Source: Cladocopium goreaui | Lineage: Eukaryota; Sar; Dinophyceae; Suessiales; Symbiodiniaceae | NCBI GenBank assembly: GCA_947184155.2 | Contig: CAMXCT020006644.1 | Span: 312,758-376,757 of the forward strand | Direction: 5' to 3' | DNA: 64,000 nt | In this document: piece by piece, positions 62,863 through 64,000 of the stretch | How positions within the stretch are numbered: position 1 is the first letter of the stretch | How the letters are laid out: the number at the start of each line of letters is the position of its first letter | Translations under genes and position numbers: made by a program | Notes under the pieces: model-generated | What the model saw: only the letters and a program-made list of their open reading frames with translations | Database searches by the model: none | What the model was told of the DNA's origin: nothing

Positions 62863-63597
62863 TCAGCTACTACTCCAGACCCATTGTGTGCCAGCTGCAT
62901 TTAAAATCAAGCCAGCTTTCTTTCGGCAGACCGCGCAGCCAATGGAGCTGTAGCGGCACTTACCGCACCCAAGGCTGGCATCTGGAGGCATTTGACCTGC
63001 ATCTGCACGTCTCCTGGGTGCTGGACCTGGAGATAGTGCAGAGGCTGGTCTCTTCAGGCTGGTCACAGCCGCTGGCTTGCTGCCAGTGGGCTGTGGCTCA
63101 GCCGCACGTGCTTGGGCCTTTGCCTTGGCCTTGCCTTTTGCTTTTGCCTTACCTTTCGCTTTAGCTTTGGCCTTTGCTGTACACTTTGCTTTGGCTTTTC
63201 CCTCGGGCGGATCTATGGCTGCCACAGAAATTGGGGCACCACCCCGACCAAACGCACTGTCAGGCGCGCCCAACTGAAGATTCTGATGCGGTCTCTCTGC
63301 GGGATCTTGCTGAAGTTGCTCTCCTTCAGGCTCGGCAGGAGGTGGAAGTTGAACGGCGCCGCCATCATCATCTGCAGCTGTCGTCTTGCCCTTGACCTTG
63401 AGCCGCCTCAGTGTGGAGGGTGGCCTAGACACCTTGACAGTGGCAGGCGCCCTGTGATTCCATGCAAAGGTTTTGTCTGTCAATTGCGGCACGTCCGGCT
63501 CAGAGACCTCAACCTCTGCCCGGGTTCCTGCCAAGAGCCACGGCATATGCAATGGGACCCATGATTCACACGAATTGCTTTGGTTGGATTCGACGAG
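62863..63597 (-). CDS. ORF block 2: Lys/Ala-rich protein segment with CxxC...CxxC tail
   Basis: The frame opens after TTTCTGCTTCAG|CTC on the minus strand and reads QLVESNQSNSCESWVPLHM, PWLLAGTRAEVEVSEPDVPQ. A 40-residue KAKAKGKAKAKGK tract follows (63,100-63,190), then SLKRPASALSPGPAPRRR. Near the end is LGCGKCRYSSIGCAVCRKKA, a four-cysteine knuckle that I recall from many dinoflagellate mobile-element proteins. The only ATG near the start is internal, so it is probably an exon joined to the edge gene upstream and perhaps to the methyltransferase-like exon downstream. Likely DNA- or RNA-binding and nuclear. Confidence 0.55.
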   Translation of the reverse strand, partial: LVESNQSNSCESWVPLHMPWLLAGTRAEVEVSEPDVPQLTDKTFAWNHRAPATVKVSRPPSTLRRLKVKGKTTAADDDGGAVQLPPPAEPEGEQLQQDPAERPHQNLQLGAPDSAFGRGGAPISVAAIDPPEGKAKAKCTAKAKAKAKGKAKAKGKAKAKAQARAAEPQPTGSKPAAVTSLKRPASALSPGPAPRRRADAGQMPPDASLGCGKCRYSSIGCAVCRKKAGLILNAAGTQWVWSSS

Positions 63598-64000
63598 CTG
63601 AAGCAGAAATGGGCACCTTGTCGCTAATATATTGCCTGCATGTCAGAATGACATCACCAGGTTTCGGACCAGCCGGTGAGCCGTTAACTTCCTCCACACT
63701 GCCCTCATACTCAGAGCGTCGCTGGAAGCTGAAGAAATGCACAGCCTCTTCATTTCGTTTTGTTTGCCAATGCGTCTGCACATGACCTGAAGTGGTCACT
63801 TCCAGGTGCTGGAAGAATTTCTTCATGCTTGGTGCAGCGCGGATTCTCTCCACAGACAATTGTCTGGAGTCACGTGGCTGCACGCCTTCACTAATGGCAT
63901 TCATGAATGCCTCTGGCGATTCAAGGACCGAACATTGAGACAGACAAAATCTGATCTCGCTGAATCGCTGATCGATCCTTGAATGGGTGTGTCCAACCCT
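63566..64000 (-). CDS. partial gene at window edge with GHTHSRID motif
   Basis: The frame is open to the right edge, so the 5' part is missing. The visible part begins RVGHTHSRIDQRFSEIRF, then LESPEAFMNAISEGVQP, and ends in RIQPKQFV. The (V/L)GHTH..(I/V)D..FS.I string is typical, as I recall, of the DUF7869-type region found in transposon-derived proteins, where it is the C-terminal part of a probable RNase H-like fold. The frame is out of phase by one with the next ORF (62,863-63,597) and overlaps its acceptor, so a small intron or an indel joins them. Confidence 0.5.
   Translation of the reverse strand, partial: RVGHTHSRIDQRFSEIRFCLSQCSVLESPEAFMNAISEGVQPRDSRQLSVERIRAAPSMKKFFQHLEVTTSGHVQTHWQTKRNEEAVHFFSFQRRSEYEGSVEEVNGSPAGPKPGDVILTCRQYISDKVPISASARRIQPKQFV

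Overview
The window looks like nuclear DNA of a dinoflagellate, most likely a Symbiodiniaceae-type alga. This is inferred from texture, not from a marker gene. Coding matter outside two ORF-rich blocks comes as short GC-richer exons with AG|G acceptors and GT or GC donors. These sit in long AT-rich introns packed with small inverted-repeat (MITE-like) elements and microsatellites. Several proteins in the ORF-rich blocks resemble the lineage-specific proteins of dinoflagellate mobile elements as I remember them. There are no rRNA or tRNA genes that I can support and no bacterial operon.

Layout: (1) 1-23.1 kb is intron-like DNA with scattered candidate exons, at least six families of short inverted-repeat elements, a perfect 81-bp palindrome, a tandem pair of perfect hairpins and a 73-bp tandem repeat. 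Exons at 15.60, 19.33, 22.34 and 22.69 kb, and another at 33.89 kb, carry the same Cys/Trp motif (DC..G....W...W....K..W/FCC) and probably belong to one multi-exon gene on the plus strand. (2) 23,154-32,915 is a discrete 9.76-kb transposon. It is bounded by 19-bp terminal inverted repeats (18 of 19 identical) and lies between two of those motif exons, so it seems to sit in an intron. It carries five intron-poor plus-strand ORFs: a basic KRPAA-tail protein, a small acidic protein, a zinc-knuckle plus RS-domain protein, a CxxC/CxxCxxCH protein, and a 665-aa protein with a candidate DDE triad that is the likely transposase. Two inter-ORF gaps hold arrays of imperfectly palindromic repeats separated by unique spacers. 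A 150-bp element at 13.58 kb has the same terminal sequence and looks like a non-autonomous relative. (3) 32.9-54.7 kb again holds introns, MITEs and exons. It includes the second, inverted copy of a 1-kb composite minisatellite cassette whose first copy is at 17 kb. (4) 54.7-64 kb is a second ORF-dense block, all on the minus strand and open at the right edge. It contains a partial protein with a GHTHSRID motif, a Lys/Ala-rich protein with a CxxC...CxxC tail, a domain resembling a cytosine-methyltransferase fold, a 958-aa protein followed by an ATG-less frame-shifted extension, a low-complexity protein and a zinc-finger-like protein. It too has a GC-rich hairpin repeat in an inter-ORF gap.

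Most striking are the two palindromic repeat-spacer arrays inside the TIR element and the similar hairpin repeats in the second block. They recur as inter-ORF punctuation and I cannot assign them to a described system. All functions of the ORFs are inferred from motifs only.
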